Counted from the first letter of the stretch, positions 18,711 to 28,141 are shown. The stretch is DNA of 64,000 nucleotides from an uncultured Oscillospiraceae bacterium (GCA_947627735.1 CANQXG010000008.1:1-64000); one strand, 5' to 3'. Program-made: numbers and translations. Notes: generated by a model not told the origin, from the sequence alone.

Positions 18711-20305
18711 GATTGACTGCTGAGAGCCTGAAAAACGAGCGGGCGGCATGGCAGGCCAAGGGCTACCACATCCCCGCTTTCGACCGGGACGACATCGCCC
18801 CCAAGACCCTGGAGCACCCCTACTGGATCCAGTTCGGCGGCGGCAACCTGTTCAAGGCCTTCCAGGCCCGCCTGGCCCAGGAGATGCTGGAAAAGGGCGT
18901 CATGGACCGGGGCATCATCGCCGTGAACCGGGAGCAGGAGGGCATGCACCAGCCCAACGACAACTACTCCATCCTGGCCACCCTCAAGTCCGACGGCACC
19001 GTGGACAAGACGGTCATCTGCTCCATCGTGGAGGACCTGCTGCTCACCGGCCCCGGCACGGAGGACTATGAGAAGCTGCGGGACCACTTCTGCGCCGACA
19101 GCCTGCAGATGGTGTCCTTCACCATCACCGAGAAGGGCTACAGCCTGGTGGACGGCGCCGGCAAGCTCCACGCCGACGTGGCCGCGGACATGGAAAACGG
19201 TCCGGAGCAGGCGGCCAGCTTCCTGGGCCGGGTGTGCGCGCTGCTGTACGCCCGCTACCAGGCCGGCGGCACGCCTCTGGCCCTGGTGAGCACCGACAAC
19301 TGCTCCCACAACGGCGACAAGATCCGCGCCTTCGTCACCGCCTTCGCCGAGAAGTGGTCCTCCACCGGCAAGACCGACCCCGGCTTCGCCAAGTACATCG
19401 CCGAGAAGGTGTCCTGCCCCTGGACCATGATCGACAAGATCACCCCCCGGCCCGACCCCTCCGTGGAGAAGATGCTGGCCGCCGACGGCGTGGACGGCCT
19501 GGACATGACCATCACCCCGGCGGGCATCTACATCGCCCCCTACGTCAACTCCGAGGAAACGGAGTACCTGGTCATCGAGGACCTGTTCCCCAATGGCCGG
19601 CCCCCTCTGGACAGCGTGGGCGTCATCTTCACCGACCGGGAAACGGTGGATAAGGTGGAGAAGATGAAGGTCTGCACCTGCCTCAACCCCCTGCACACCT
19701 GCCTGGCCATCTATGGCTGCCTGCTGGGCTACCAGAAGATCTGCGACGAGATGCGCGACCCGGAGCTGGTGGCCCTCATCAAGACCGTGGGCTACACCGA
19801 GGGCCTGCCCGTGGTGGTGGACCCGGGCATCCTGGACCCCAAGCAGTTCATCGACAAGGTCATCAACGTGCGCTTCCCCAACCCCTTCATGCCCGACACC
19901 CCCCAGCGCATCGCCTTGGACACCTCCCAGAAGCTGTCCATCCGCTTCGGCAACACCATCAAGGCCTACCTGGACGCGCCCGACAAGGACGTCCACGACC
20001 TGAAGCTGATCCCCCTGGTGCTGGCCGGCTGGCTGCGGTATCTGATGGGCCTGGACGACGAGGGCAAGCCCTTTGAGCGCAGCGACGACCCCATGCTGGG
20101 GGAGGTCACCCCCTATGTGGCGGGATTGAAGCTGACGGCGGACCAGGATGTGGAAGCCGCGGTGGCCCCCATCCTGCACGACAAGGTCATCTTCGGCGTG
20201 GACCTGTACGAGGCCGGCCTGGCCGGCGCGGTCATCGGGTATCTGAAGGAACTCACCGCCGGACCCGGCGCCATCCGCGCCACGCTGAAAAAGTACACCC
20301 ACTAA
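18707..20305 (+). CDS. uxuB: Fructuronate reductase (D-mannonate oxidoreductase)
   Basis: A 532-residue member of the mannitol dehydrogenase family. It interconverts D-fructuronate and D-mannonate with NAD(H), the step before UxuA. The nucleotide-binding start is WIQFGGGNLFKAFQARLAQE, and the C-terminal domain holds CLNPLHTCLAIYGCLLGY with the family's conserved NxxHT-type active site and Lys (residues N and H visible). The start at 18707 is chosen for the 4-nt overlap with uxuA; an earlier start in frame would run inside uxuA. There is a 77-bp gap before the GH2 gene. Confidence 0.92.
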   Translation: MRLTAESLKNERAAWQAKGYHIPAFDRDDIAPKTLEHPYWIQFGGGNLFKAFQARLAQEMLEKGVMDRGIIAVNREQEGMHQPNDNYSILATLKSDGTVDKTVICSIVEDLLLTGPGTEDYEKLRDHFCADSLQMVSFTITEKGYSLVDGAGKLHADVAADMENGPEQAASFLGRVCALLYARYQAGGTPLALVSTDNCSHNGDKIRAFVTAFAEKWSSTGKTDPGFAKYIAEKVSCPWTMIDKITPRPDPSVEKMLAADGVDGLDMTITPAGIYIAPYVNSEETEYLVIEDLFPNGRPPLDSVGVIFTDRETVDKVEKMKVCTCLNPLHTCLAIYGCLLGYQKICDEMRDPELVALIKTVGYTEGLPVVVDPGILDPKQFIDKVINVRFPNPFMPDTPQRIALDTSQKLSIRFGNTIKAYLDAPDKDVHDLKLIPLVLAGWLRYLMGLDDEGKPFERSDDPMLGEVTPYVAGLKLTADQDVEAAVAPILHDKVIFGVDLYEAGLAGAVIGYLKELTAGPGAIRATLKKYTH

Positions 20306-20382
20306 AGACCCGTCCGATATGATCCGGCCGGGGGTCCGCCTCCGGTCGGGAGAGGGATAAAAAATAAAAAAGGAGGAGACCT

Positions 20383-22656
20383 ATGCGTCAAGTCATCAAC
20401 ATCAACGAGGGCTGGAAATTCATCCGCGAGGATGCCGGTCTTCCCGCGGCGCTGCCCGCGGACTGGTGCGACGTGGACCTGCCCCACACCTGGAACGCGG
20501 TGGACGGCTGCGACGGCAACGGCAGCTATTACCGGGGCAAGTGCTGGTATGCCCGCACCTTCGCCGCGCCCAAGCAGCCCCTGGCCGGAGGCCGGGTGTA
20601 CGTGGAGGTGCTGGCCGCGGGCCAGCAGGCCACGGTGTACGTCAACGGCACCGAGGCGGCCTATCACGAGGGCGGCTACTCCACCTTCCGGGCGGACGTG
20701 ACCGACCTGGTGAAGGACGGGGAGGACAACCTTTTGGTGATCGCCTGCTCCAACGAGGAGAAGAGCAGCGTCTATCCCCAGTCGGCGGACTTCACCTTCT
20801 ACGGCGGCCTGTACCGGGGCGTGAACATCATCTCCGTGCCCGACGCCCACTTCGATCTGGACTTCTGGGGCGGCCCGGGCCTGGCCGTCACCCCCAAGCC
20901 CCAGCCCTGCGGCGGCGCCAGCTTTGAGCTGAAGGCCTGGGTGAAGAATGCCGACGAGAATTTCACGGTCCTGTGGTCCATCCTGGACGAGGACGGCGCG
21001 GAGGTGGCCGGCGCCTGCCGCCCGGCGGACAGCCCCAATGTCACCGTCAGCGTCCCCGACGCCCATCTGTGGGGCATCGACGACCCGTATCTTTACACCG
21101 TCACCGCCACCCTCCAGCGCCGCAACGAGGCCTATGACGAGGTCAGCTGCGCCGCCGGCGTGCGGAGCTTCTCCGTCAGCCCCAGCGAGGGCTTCTTCCT
21201 CAACGGCGTCCAGACCCCCCTCCGGGGCGTCAGCCGCCACCAGGACAGGCTCTACAAGGGCAACGCCCTCACCGCCGAGGAGCACTATGAGGACGCGTGC
21301 CTGATAAAGGAGCTGGGCGCCAACACCATCCGCCTGGCCCACTATCAGCACTCCCAGGACTTCTATGACGCCTGCGACGAGCTGGGCTTCATCGTCTGGG
21401 CGGAGATCCCCTTCATCAGCGTGTTCAACAAGGACCCGGCGGCCCATGAAAACTGCCTGTCCCAGATGCACGAGCTGATAATCCAGAACTACAACCACCC
21501 GTCCATCTGCTTCTGGGGCGTGTCCAACGAGATCCTCATCGGCGGCATCAGCGAAAAGCTGGTGGAGAACCACAAGGAACTCAACGACCTGTGCCACAAG
21601 CTGGACCCCACCCGCCTGACCACCATCGCCCACGTGTCCATGACCCCGGTGGACAGCCCCATGCACCACATCACCGACGTTATCAGCTACAACCACTACT
21701 TCGGCTGGTACGGCGGCAAGATGGAGGACAACGGCCCGTGGCTTGACAACTTCCACGCCGTCCATCCGGACCTGTGCCTGGGCATGAGCGAGTACGGCTG
21801 CGAGGGCATCATCACCTACCACGGCCCCAACCCCGCCTGCAAGGACTACTCCGAGGAGTATCAGGCCCTGTACCATGAGCACCTGGCCAAGGTGTTCGAC
21901 GAGCGGCCCTGGATGTGGTCCACCCACGTGTGGAACATGTTCGACTTCGGCTGCGCGGCCCGGAACGAGGGCGGCGTCGCCGGCCGGAACAACAAGGGCC
22001 TCATGACCATGGACCGCAAGACCAAGAAGGACAGCTACTACGTCTATCAGGCCTATTGGACCAAGGCGCCCATGGTCCACGTCTGCGGCCGGCGCTATGC
22101 CCAGCGGGCCGGGGAGACCACCCTCATCAAGGTCTACTCCAACCAGCCCACCGTGGAGCTGTACATCGACGGCGAGAAGGTGGCCGAGCAGACCGCCGAG
22201 AAGGTGTTCTCCTTCAACGTGGCCCTGCACGACGGCTTCAACGCCATCCTGGCGGTGGCCGGGGACGTGAAGGACTCCATCACCCTGGAGAAGGTGGAAA
22301 AGGAGCCGTCCATCTACGTGCTGCCCGAGGTCAACGAGCGGGCCGAGGGCGTGGCCAACTGGTTCAAGCAGGTGGGCGAGATGAACCTGGATCTGTCCGC
22401 CCCCATGGAGTTCCCCGAGGGCTACTACAGCGTCAAGGACACCATGGAGGAGATCTTCACCAGTCCCGAGGCCGGCGAGATCGCCCGCAAGGCTGTGAAG
22501 ATGGCCACCAACTTCGATATCGTCCCCGGCGAGGGCATGTGGGGCATGATGAAGGGCATGACCCCCGAGAGCATGATGAGCCTTGGCGGCGGCATGCTGC
22601 CCGAGGGCTTCCTGGAGAGCCTGAACGCCCAGCTCATCCGCATCAAGAAAGCGTAA
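20383..22656 (+). CDS. Glycoside hydrolase family 2 enzyme, probable beta-glucuronidase
   Basis: A 757-residue intracellular GH2 enzyme: sugar-binding jelly roll (1-170, LPHTWNAVDG), immunoglobulin-like domain, TIM barrel from about 285 (PLRGVSRHQDRLYKG). The acid/base is Glu383 in WGVSNE and the nucleophile Glu470 in MSEYG. Asn536-Asn537-Lys538 (RNNKGLMTMDRK) has the N-x-K pattern that binds the uronate carboxylate in beta-glucuronidases, but some beta-galactosidases share it. Operon context with uxuA/uxuB favours beta-glucuronidase. Residues 650-757 form an unusual Met/Gly-rich helical tail that is not part of the standard fold. Ribosome site AAGGAGGAG. Confidence 0.85.
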   Translation: MRQVININEGWKFIREDAGLPAALPADWCDVDLPHTWNAVDGCDGNGSYYRGKCWYARTFAAPKQPLAGGRVYVEVLAAGQQATVYVNGTEAAYHEGGYSTFRADVTDLVKDGEDNLLVIACSNEEKSSVYPQSADFTFYGGLYRGVNIISVPDAHFDLDFWGGPGLAVTPKPQPCGGASFELKAWVKNADENFTVLWSILDEDGAEVAGACRPADSPNVTVSVPDAHLWGIDDPYLYTVTATLQRRNEAYDEVSCAAGVRSFSVSPSEGFFLNGVQTPLRGVSRHQDRLYKGNALTAEEHYEDACLIKELGANTIRLAHYQHSQDFYDACDELGFIVWAEIPFISVFNKDPAAHENCLSQMHELIIQNYNHPSICFWGVSNEILIGGISEKLVENHKELNDLCHKLDPTRLTTIAHVSMTPVDSPMHHITDVISYNHYFGWYGGKMEDNGPWLDNFHAVHPDLCLGMSEYGCEGIITYHGPNPACKDYSEEYQALYHEHLAKVFDERPWMWSTHVWNMFDFGCAARNEGGVAGRNNKGLMTMDRKTKKDSYYVYQAYWTKAPMVHVCGRRYAQRAGETTLIKVYSNQPTVELYIDGEKVAEQTAEKVFSFNVALHDGFNAILAVAGDVKDSITLEKVEKEPSIYVLPEVNERAEGVANWFKQVGEMNLDLSAPMEFPEGYYSVKDTMEEIFTSPEAGEIARKAVKMATNFDIVPGEGMWGMMKGMTPESMMSLGGGMLPEGFLESLNAQLIRIKKA

Positions 22657-22718
22657 GACCCTGTATTTAAATGTTCCCTGGGGAGCATCAGATAAATAAT
22701 GAAAAGGAGTAAAATGAA

Positions 22719-24110
22719 ATGAACGAAACCCCTACTACCCTGCGCCCGTTCGGCCTTCGGGATAAGCTGGGCTACATGTTCGGTGACTTCGGCAACGACT
22801 TCACCTTCATCCTGTCCACGTCCCTGCTGATGAAGTTCTACACGGACGTGATGGGCGTCAGCGCGGGCCTGGTCGGCGTCATGATGATGCTGGCCCGTTT
22901 CGTGGACGCGTTCACCGACGTGACCATGGGCCAGATCGTGGACCGGTCCAAGCCCACCAAGAACGGCAAGTTCAAGCCCTGGATCCGCCGGATGTGCGGC
23001 CCCGTGGCGGTGGCCTCCTTCCTGCTGTACGCCACCTGGTTCAAGGACATGCCCATGGGCTTCAAGATCTTCTGGATGTTCTTCACCTACCTGCTGTGGG
23101 GCAGCGTGTTCTACACCTCCATCAACATCCCCTACGGCTCCATGGCGTCCGCCATCTCCGCCGAGCCCAAGGACCGGGCTGAGCTGTCCAACTTCCGGAC
23201 CATCGGCGCCACCCTGGCCGGCACCTGCATCGGCGTCATCATGCCCCTTATCATCTACTACACCAACGACGCCGGCCAGCAGGTCATCGCCCCCAACAAG
23301 GTCATCATCTTCTCCCTGATCTGCTCCATCGGCGCGGTGGTGTGCTACATGCTCTGCTTCCACATGACCACCGAGCGTGTCAAGGTCGAGCAGAAGACCG
23401 AGAAGTTCGACCTGGGCAAGCTGCTGAAGGGCCTGGTCACCAACAAGGCCCTGATCGGCATCGTGGTGGCCTCCATCTGCCAGCTGCTGGTCCAGCTGAC
23501 CAGCCAGGGCATGATGGCCTACGTGTATCCCAACTACTTCGGCAACGTCCAGGCCCAGTCCATCGCCGGCCTGGTGGGCACGGTCATCACTCTGGTCTGC
23601 TCCCTGTTCGTGGTGAAGATCTCCGCGGCTCTGGGCCGTAAGGAGCTGGGCATCTACGCGTCCCTGTTCGGCACGGTGGTGTTCGTGATCGCCTTCGTGC
23701 TGCACACCCACAACGCCTGGGTGTTCCTGGGCCTGTACTCTCTCAGCTACATCGGCCTGGCCCTGTTCTCCCTGATCTGCTGGGCCATGATCACCGACGT
23801 CATCGACGACACCGAGGTGAAGCGGGGCGCCCGCTCCGACGGCGAGATCTACTCCGTGTACTCCTTCGCCCGGAAGCTGGGCCAGGCGGCCTCCTCCGGT
23901 CTGACCGGCCTGCTGCTGACCATCATCGGCTACACCGCCGAGACCCAGTTCGACCCGTCCGTCACCAACGGCATCTACAACATCACCTGCCTGGTGCCCG
24001 CCATCGGGTATGTGCTGCTGGCCGTCGTGCTGAAGTTCCTCTATCCCCTGGACAAGAAGACCGTGGAGGCCAACTCTGCGGAGCTTGCCCGCCGCCGCGG
24101 CGAGGGCTGA
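22719..24110 (+). CDS. GPH-family glycoside/hexuronide:cation symporter
   Basis: A 463-residue membrane transporter of the glycoside-pentoside-hexuronide family (MFS superfamily), related to UidB/MelB. The N-terminus LRPFGLRDKLGYMFGDFGND is typical, as are the Asp-rich helix region (RFVDAFTDVTMGQIVDRS) and about twelve membrane segments. It imports a glycoside with Na+ or H+. As last gene of the operon it supplies the intact glucuronide or oligosaccharide that the cytoplasmic GH2 and GH3 enzymes cleave. Confidence 0.92.
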   Translation: MNETPTTLRPFGLRDKLGYMFGDFGNDFTFILSTSLLMKFYTDVMGVSAGLVGVMMMLARFVDAFTDVTMGQIVDRSKPTKNGKFKPWIRRMCGPVAVASFLLYATWFKDMPMGFKIFWMFFTYLLWGSVFYTSINIPYGSMASAISAEPKDRAELSNFRTIGATLAGTCIGVIMPLIIYYTNDAGQQVIAPNKVIIFSLICSIGAVVCYMLCFHMTTERVKVEQKTEKFDLGKLLKGLVTNKALIGIVVASICQLLVQLTSQGMMAYVYPNYFGNVQAQSIAGLVGTVITLVCSLFVVKISAALGRKELGIYASLFGTVVFVIAFVLHTHNAWVFLGLYSLSYIGLALFSLICWAMITDVIDDTEVKRGARSDGEIYSVYSFARKLGQAASSGLTGLLLTIIGYTAETQFDPSVTNGIYNITCLVPAIGYVLLAVVLKFLYPLDKKTVEANSAELARRRGEG

Positions 24111-24148
24111 TAGGCCCGGGACCCGCGGTCCCAGACATAATAACGCGC

Positions 24149-24180
24149 ACGGCGCGCCGGTCACCCGGCGCGCCGTTTCT
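24149..24180. terminator. Terminator between hexuronide operon and ABC genes
   Basis: ACGGCGCGCCGG (24149-24160) pairs perfectly with CCGGCGCGCCGT (24165-24176), loop of 4 nt, followed by TTCTTT. It stands between two convergent transcription units and can serve the forward operon. Confidence 0.8.
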
Positions 24181-24190
24181 TTGTGTGCTG

Positions 24191-24976
24191 TCAGTGGATG
24201 TCCTTGGTGTGGTAGCGGATAAACGCCGCCGCCGCGCCGGCGCAGGCCGCCAGCATACCCAGCATGACCAGACCGGCGTCCAGCCGCCCGCCGGCGGCGA
24301 CATCCGCCCCTTCGCAGTAGGCGAAGGGGGTGAGGTATTTCAAAAACTTCGCCCGCTCCGACATGTTCGCCGCCAGGTTCAGAAAATACAGCATGGCGGC
24401 CAGGCCCATGCCGGTCCCCGCGCCGCCCCGGACGAGGAAGGCGGACAGGCCGAAACAGACGCAGACCAGCTCGAGCTGGAGAAGGTAATAGGCCCCGTGG
24501 AGCAGCAGGACCTCCCGCCACGGGATATCCTCCCCGATCAGGCCCATGGCCAGCGCCGACAGGGCGAGGATGACAAGGTCCATGGCCGTGATCTGGACCA
24601 GCGCCGCCGCCAGCTTTTCGGCGGCTACCCGTGTCCGGGACACCGGGTGGGTCAGCAAGAACTCCGCCGTGCGGTCCCGCTCCTCCTTCGCCAGGGCCGA
24701 GACACCGGTCAGCGCGGCAAAAAACGCCCCGCCAAGGCCGAGGATGTTTCCGCACTCGACGGCATAAAACCCCGTCAGCGTGCCCATGTTCAGCCGGTCC
24801 ATGCCGAAGGCGGCGGTGAAGCTGCCCATGGAGGCGAACATGTCCCCCACGGCGCCCATCTCGCTTTTCATCTCCGGGTACAGGCACACGCAGAGGACGA
24901 GCAGGCCGGCGATCGAGGCCGTCCAGATCAAAAAGGCGGCCCGGCCCCGGCGCAGCTCATGGCGGAAGATCGTCAT
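24191..24976 (-). CDS. ABC-2-type transporter permease
   Basis: A 261-residue membrane protein with about six hydrophobic segments (FLIWTASIAGLLVLCVCLYP, LGLGGAFFAALTGVSALA, GLVMLGMLAACAGAAAAFI). It contains LAKEERDRTAEFLLTHPVSR, a cytoplasmic segment common in ABC-2 permeases. It overlaps the upstream ATPase gene by 4 nt and would form the membrane half of a TetR-controlled exporter. The substrate is unknown; drugs or peptides are common for the type. Confidence 0.85.
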   Translation of the reverse strand: MTIFRHELRRGRAAFLIWTASIAGLLVLCVCLYPEMKSEMGAVGDMFASMGSFTAAFGMDRLNMGTLTGFYAVECGNILGLGGAFFAALTGVSALAKEERDRTAEFLLTHPVSRTRVAAEKLAAALVQITAMDLVILALSALAMGLIGEDIPWREVLLLHGAYYLLQLELVCVCFGLSAFLVRGGAGTGMGLAAMLYFLNLAANMSERAKFLKYLTPFAYCEGADVAAGGRLDAGLVMLGMLAACAGAAAAFIRYHTKDIH

Positions 24977-25854
24977 GCCCCGCCGCCTCCTTCCCCGTAG
25001 TAGTGCAGGAATACCTCCTCCAGGTCCGGCTCGGTGATGGTGATATCCCGGATGTCGCCCGCCGCCGCCGCGCGGAGCAGGCTTTTCATACTCCCGCCGT
25101 AGAGAAAGTCCATGCTCCCCGGCGAGGTGTGCAGGTCCCTGACGCCGGACAGGGCGCCGCAGTCCATGGCCCCGCGGACGCTGACCCGCTTCGCGCCGGT
25201 GCGGGACAGCTCCTTTACGCTGCCGGAGGCGATGATCCTGCCCTCCCGGATGATGGCGGCGCGGGAGCAGTTGTGTTGTACCTCCGACAGGATGTGGCTG
25301 GACAGGAACACGGTCGCGCCCGCCTGGTTCCGCTCCCGGAGGATGGCGAAAAATTCCCGCTGCATCAGCGGGTCCAGCCCGCCGGTGGGCTCGTCCAGGA
25401 TGAGCAGCTCCGGCTCATGCTGCATGGCGCAGACGATGGCGGCCTTTTTCCGGTCGCCGAAGGAAAGCTCCTCCACCCGCCGGGACGGGTCCAGCCGCAG
25501 CCGCTCACACAGCGCCTCCGCCGCCTTTCCGCAACGGCGCCGGCGCAGATCGGCGGACAGGCGCAGCACCTCCCGCACCCGCATCCCGGGCCAGAACGCC
25601 GCCTCCGCCGGCAGATATCCCACCCGGGCCAATATCCGTTCCCGGTCCTTTCCGATGTCCAGGCCGAATATCAGCCCCCGGCCGGCGCTGGGCCGGACCA
25701 GGCCCAGGAGCGCGCGGATGGTGGTGGACTTGCCCGCCCCGTTGGGGCCGATGAAGCCGAACACGTCCCCCCGCGCCACCGCCAGGCTGACGCCCTCTAT
25801 GCCCCTGGCCCGGCCATAGCGCTTTGTAAGTCCCTCTGTGCATATGGCGTCCAT
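24973..25854 (-). CDS. ABC transporter ATP-binding protein
   Basis: A 293-residue ATPase: Walker A GPNGAGKST (about 36-44), signature ELSFGDRKKAAI (degenerate LSGGQ, with Phe-Gly-Asp), Walker B LLILDEPTGGLDP and a switch His in SSHILSE. It pairs with the overlapping permease gene downstream and sits 3 bp after a TetR-type gene, giving a tetR-ATPase-permease operon on the reverse strand. Confidence 0.92.
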   Translation of the reverse strand: MDAICTEGLTKRYGRARGIEGVSLAVARGDVFGFIGPNGAGKSTTIRALLGLVRPSAGRGLIFGLDIGKDRERILARVGYLPAEAAFWPGMRVREVLRLSADLRRRRCGKAAEALCERLRLDPSRRVEELSFGDRKKAAIVCAMQHEPELLILDEPTGGLDPLMQREFFAILRERNQAGATVFLSSHILSEVQHNCSRAAIIREGRIIASGSVKELSRTGAKRVSVRGAMDCGALSGVRDLHTSPGSMDFLYGGSMKSLLRAAAAGDIRDITITEPDLEEVFLHYYGEGGGGA

Positions 25855-25857
25855 GGC

Positions 25858-26469
25858 TCACTCCTTCCGCAGGTAGACGCTCTTCCAGAACGCCAGAAGC
25901 TGGGTGAAGACCCGCTCCATCTGTGCCATGTCCACGTCCCCCCGCTGGACCATCTCCCACAGATACCCCTCCGAGGCCCAGTACATCTCCCGGTACATCA
26001 TGGCTATGTCCAGGCCGGGGATGAACTGTTCCGGGTCCAGGTCCATGCGGGTCTGGTCCGCCTTGAAGTTGAAGTAGCGGTGGTAGCTTTCCTGGATGGC
26101 GGCGCATATCTCCGGGTCCTTCTCATAGAAGGCCCGGATGGTGAAGCCGGCCATATAGGGGTAGCGGCGGATCAGCTCCATCTTCGCCCGCATGCCCCGC
26201 TCCATGCTGGCGAACAGGTCCCGCTGGCCGTAGCAGCCGCAGTCGGTCAGCGCCCGGATGGTCAGCCGGGCCGCCTCGTCCCACAGGTACAGGTACAGCT
26301 CCTTTTTGTTGCGGAAGTAGTGGAACAGCAGGCTCTTGCTGATCCCGGCCTCCGCCGCGATCTCGCTCATGGGGCTGTTTTTGTAGGCGTTCTGGGAGAA
26401 CACCCGGTACCCCGCGTCGAGGATGGCCCGCCGCTTCTGCGGGGGCAGGGAAAAGAATCGCTCGTTCAT
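25858..26469 (-). CDS. TetR-family transcriptional regulator
   Basis: A 203-residue TetR protein: HTH at about 10-56 (AILDAGYRVFSQNAYKNSPMSEIAAEAGISKSLLFHYFRNKKEL), then a ligand-binding helical domain. The start MNERFF at 26469 is chosen because the longer frame upstream reads through the promoter and operator region. It is the first gene of the tetR-ABC operon and most likely represses it through the palindrome 15 bp upstream. Confidence 0.88.
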   Translation of the reverse strand: MNERFFSLPPQKRRAILDAGYRVFSQNAYKNSPMSEIAAEAGISKSLLFHYFRNKKELYLYLWDEAARLTIRALTDCGCYGQRDLFASMERGMRAKMELIRRYPYMAGFTIRAFYEKDPEICAAIQESYHRYFNFKADQTRMDLDPEQFIPGLDIAMMYREMYWASEGYLWEMVQRGDVDMAQMERVFTQLLAFWKSVYLRKE

Positions 26470-26483
26470 ATCCGTCCCTCCGT

Positions 26484-26497
26484 TGACCGCCCGGTCA
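26484..26497. promoter_or_regulatory. Probable TetR operator palindrome
   Basis: TGACCG (26484-26489) and CGGTCA (26492-26497) form a perfect inverted repeat around CC, 15 bp before the tetR start. A second half-site TTGACCG occurs at about 26515. Self-repression by the adjacent TetR is the obvious reading. Confidence 0.55.
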
Positions 26498-26669
26498 GGA
26501 ACATCATAGCGCCGTTGACCGTTTTTGGGAAGACCCCGCCGGGGATAAAAAACGAACGCCGCCCGGACCGGTCGGTCCGTGCGGCGTCCGCCTTGCGGGG
26601 GTTTGGGAGAGAGATCCATGTTTCGAAGAAGGGATGCTTTTTATGTCTGCGTCCGGCGCGTTCCTTCGC

Positions 26670-27836
26670 TCAGACGTAGTTGCATGCGCGCATGACGGCG
26701 GTCTCCGTGAAGCCCAGGGCCTCGGCCTTGGAAAGCTTGCCGTCGCAGCAGTCCAGCACCATTTTGTACAGCGCCTCGCCCAGCTGTGCGGGCTTTTTCT
26801 GCTCCGTTATGACCGGCGCGGCGTTGAAGTCGATGTTGTCCTCCATCATGCGGAAGGTGGCGTCGTTGCCGGTGATCTTGATGACGGGGGCGATGGGGCT
26901 GCCAAGAGGCGTGCCCCGGCCCGAGGAGAACACCACGATCTGGGCGCCGCCGGCCAGCATGCCGGCGATGGAGGAGGCGTCGTTGCCCGGGGTGTCCATG
27001 ATGACCAGGCCCTTCACGTCCGTGGGGATGGGCTTGGCGTAGTCGTACACCGCCTGGATGACGCTCTCGCCGCCCTTATGGATGCAGCCCAGGCTCTTCT
27101 CCTCCAAGGTGGACAGCCCGCCCTCCTTGTTGCCGGGGGTGGGGTTGCCCAGGCGGACGTTCTCGCCGTTGCGGATGAAGTGCTGCTCGTAGCGCTCCAC
27201 GATCTCCAGGATGCGGCGGCGGACGTGCTCGTCCTTGGCCCGGTCGGCCAGGATGCTCTCCGCGCCGATGAACTCGGTGGTCTCGCTGAGGATCACCGTG
27301 CCGCCGTCGGCCACCAGCGCATCGCTCACCTTGCCGATGACCGGGTTGGCGGCGATGCCGGAGGTGGGGTCGGACCCGCCGCACTCCGTGCCCAGGATCA
27401 GCTCGGACACGGGGAACTTCTCCCGCCGGAGGGTGGAGGCCTCCGCCGCCATCTCCCTGGCGAGGCGCACGGCCTTTTCGATCAGGCGGATGGTGCCGCC
27501 CTCCTTCTGGATGATAAGCCCGTGCAGGGGCTTGTTGGTGCGCGCGGCGATGGCGTCCATCACCATGCCGCACTGGCAGGTCTCACAGCCGGCGGCCACC
27601 ACGATGGTGCCGTACACGTTGGGGTTGGCGGCCAGGCCCGCCATCATGTCCAGGGCGTACTGCATATCCGAGGGGACCTGGGAGCAGCCCACCTGGTTGT
27701 GGAAGCTGACGGCGCCGTTGACCTGGCGGGCGATCATCTCCGCCGTGTCGGAGGCGCAGATGCTGGCCGGAAGGATCAGGACATGGTTGCGGATGCCCAC
27801 CCGGCCGTCGCTGCGGCGATAGCCATAAAACTCCAT
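26670..27836 (-). CDS. UxaA-family dehydratase, large subunit (altronate dehydratase-like)
   Basis: A 388-residue protein of the altronate/galactarate dehydratase C-terminal family: GYRRSDGRVGIRNHVLILP at the start, GCETCQCG (about 84), ILGTECGGSDPTSGIAANP (about 167) and MDTPGNDASSIAG (about 275). The clustered cysteines fit an iron-dependent lyase that dehydrates a sugar acid to a 2-keto-3-deoxy acid. The usual N-terminal SAF domain is encoded separately, 1 bp upstream. The exact substrate (altronate or another acid) is not clear. Confidence 0.88.
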   Translation of the reverse strand: MEFYGYRRSDGRVGIRNHVLILPASICASDTAEMIARQVNGAVSFHNQVGCSQVPSDMQYALDMMAGLAANPNVYGTIVVAAGCETCQCGMVMDAIAARTNKPLHGLIIQKEGGTIRLIEKAVRLAREMAAEASTLRREKFPVSELILGTECGGSDPTSGIAANPVIGKVSDALVADGGTVILSETTEFIGAESILADRAKDEHVRRRILEIVERYEQHFIRNGENVRLGNPTPGNKEGGLSTLEEKSLGCIHKGGESVIQAVYDYAKPIPTDVKGLVIMDTPGNDASSIAGMLAGGAQIVVFSSGRGTPLGSPIAPVIKITGNDATFRMMEDNIDFNAAPVITEQKKPAQLGEALYKMVLDCCDGKLSKAEALGFTETAVMRACNYV

Positions 27837-27837
27837 G

Positions 27838-28125
27838 TCAGATCAACTCCTTTCTCTCCGGGCTTTCGATGTTGTGGCAGTGGACGTGCTCGCCTTTGGC
27901 GATGGGCGCGGTGGCCACGCCGATGGTCTTGCCGTATTTCAGGACCTGCTCCCCCGGGGCGATGTCCCGCAGGGCGATCTTGTGGTAGACGGGGACGTCG
28001 CCGGCGGCTTTGAGGCAGACCTGGCCGCCGTTCGCGTCCTCGTAAAGTACGTCCTCGCCGGGCCGGACGGCCTCGGTCACCACGGCCACATTGTCCGTGG
28101 GATGGATCATAAGTGCGTATGCCAT
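27838..28125 (-). CDS. UxaA-family dehydratase, small SAF-domain subunit
   Basis: A 95-residue SAF-domain protein corresponding to the N-terminal part of fused UxaA (HPTDNVAVVTEAVRPGEDV, IALRDIAPGEQVLKYGKTIG, ending HCHNIESPERKEL). The split two-gene form is common in Clostridia. It precedes the large subunit by 1 bp and follows the permease gene by 16 bp, so the three are co-transcribed. Confidence 0.88.
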   Translation of the reverse strand: MAYALMIHPTDNVAVVTEAVRPGEDVLYEDANGGQVCLKAAGDVPVYHKIALRDIAPGEQVLKYGKTIGVATAPIAKGEHVHCHNIESPERKELI

Positions 28126-28141
28126 ATGGCGCCTCCTTTTA

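Noticed and set aside
22425-24887. Reverse open frame of 820 codons across the GH2 end, the symporter and an ABC gene
   Set aside because: It covers two convergent real operons and the terminator between them; composition is typical of antisense shadow.
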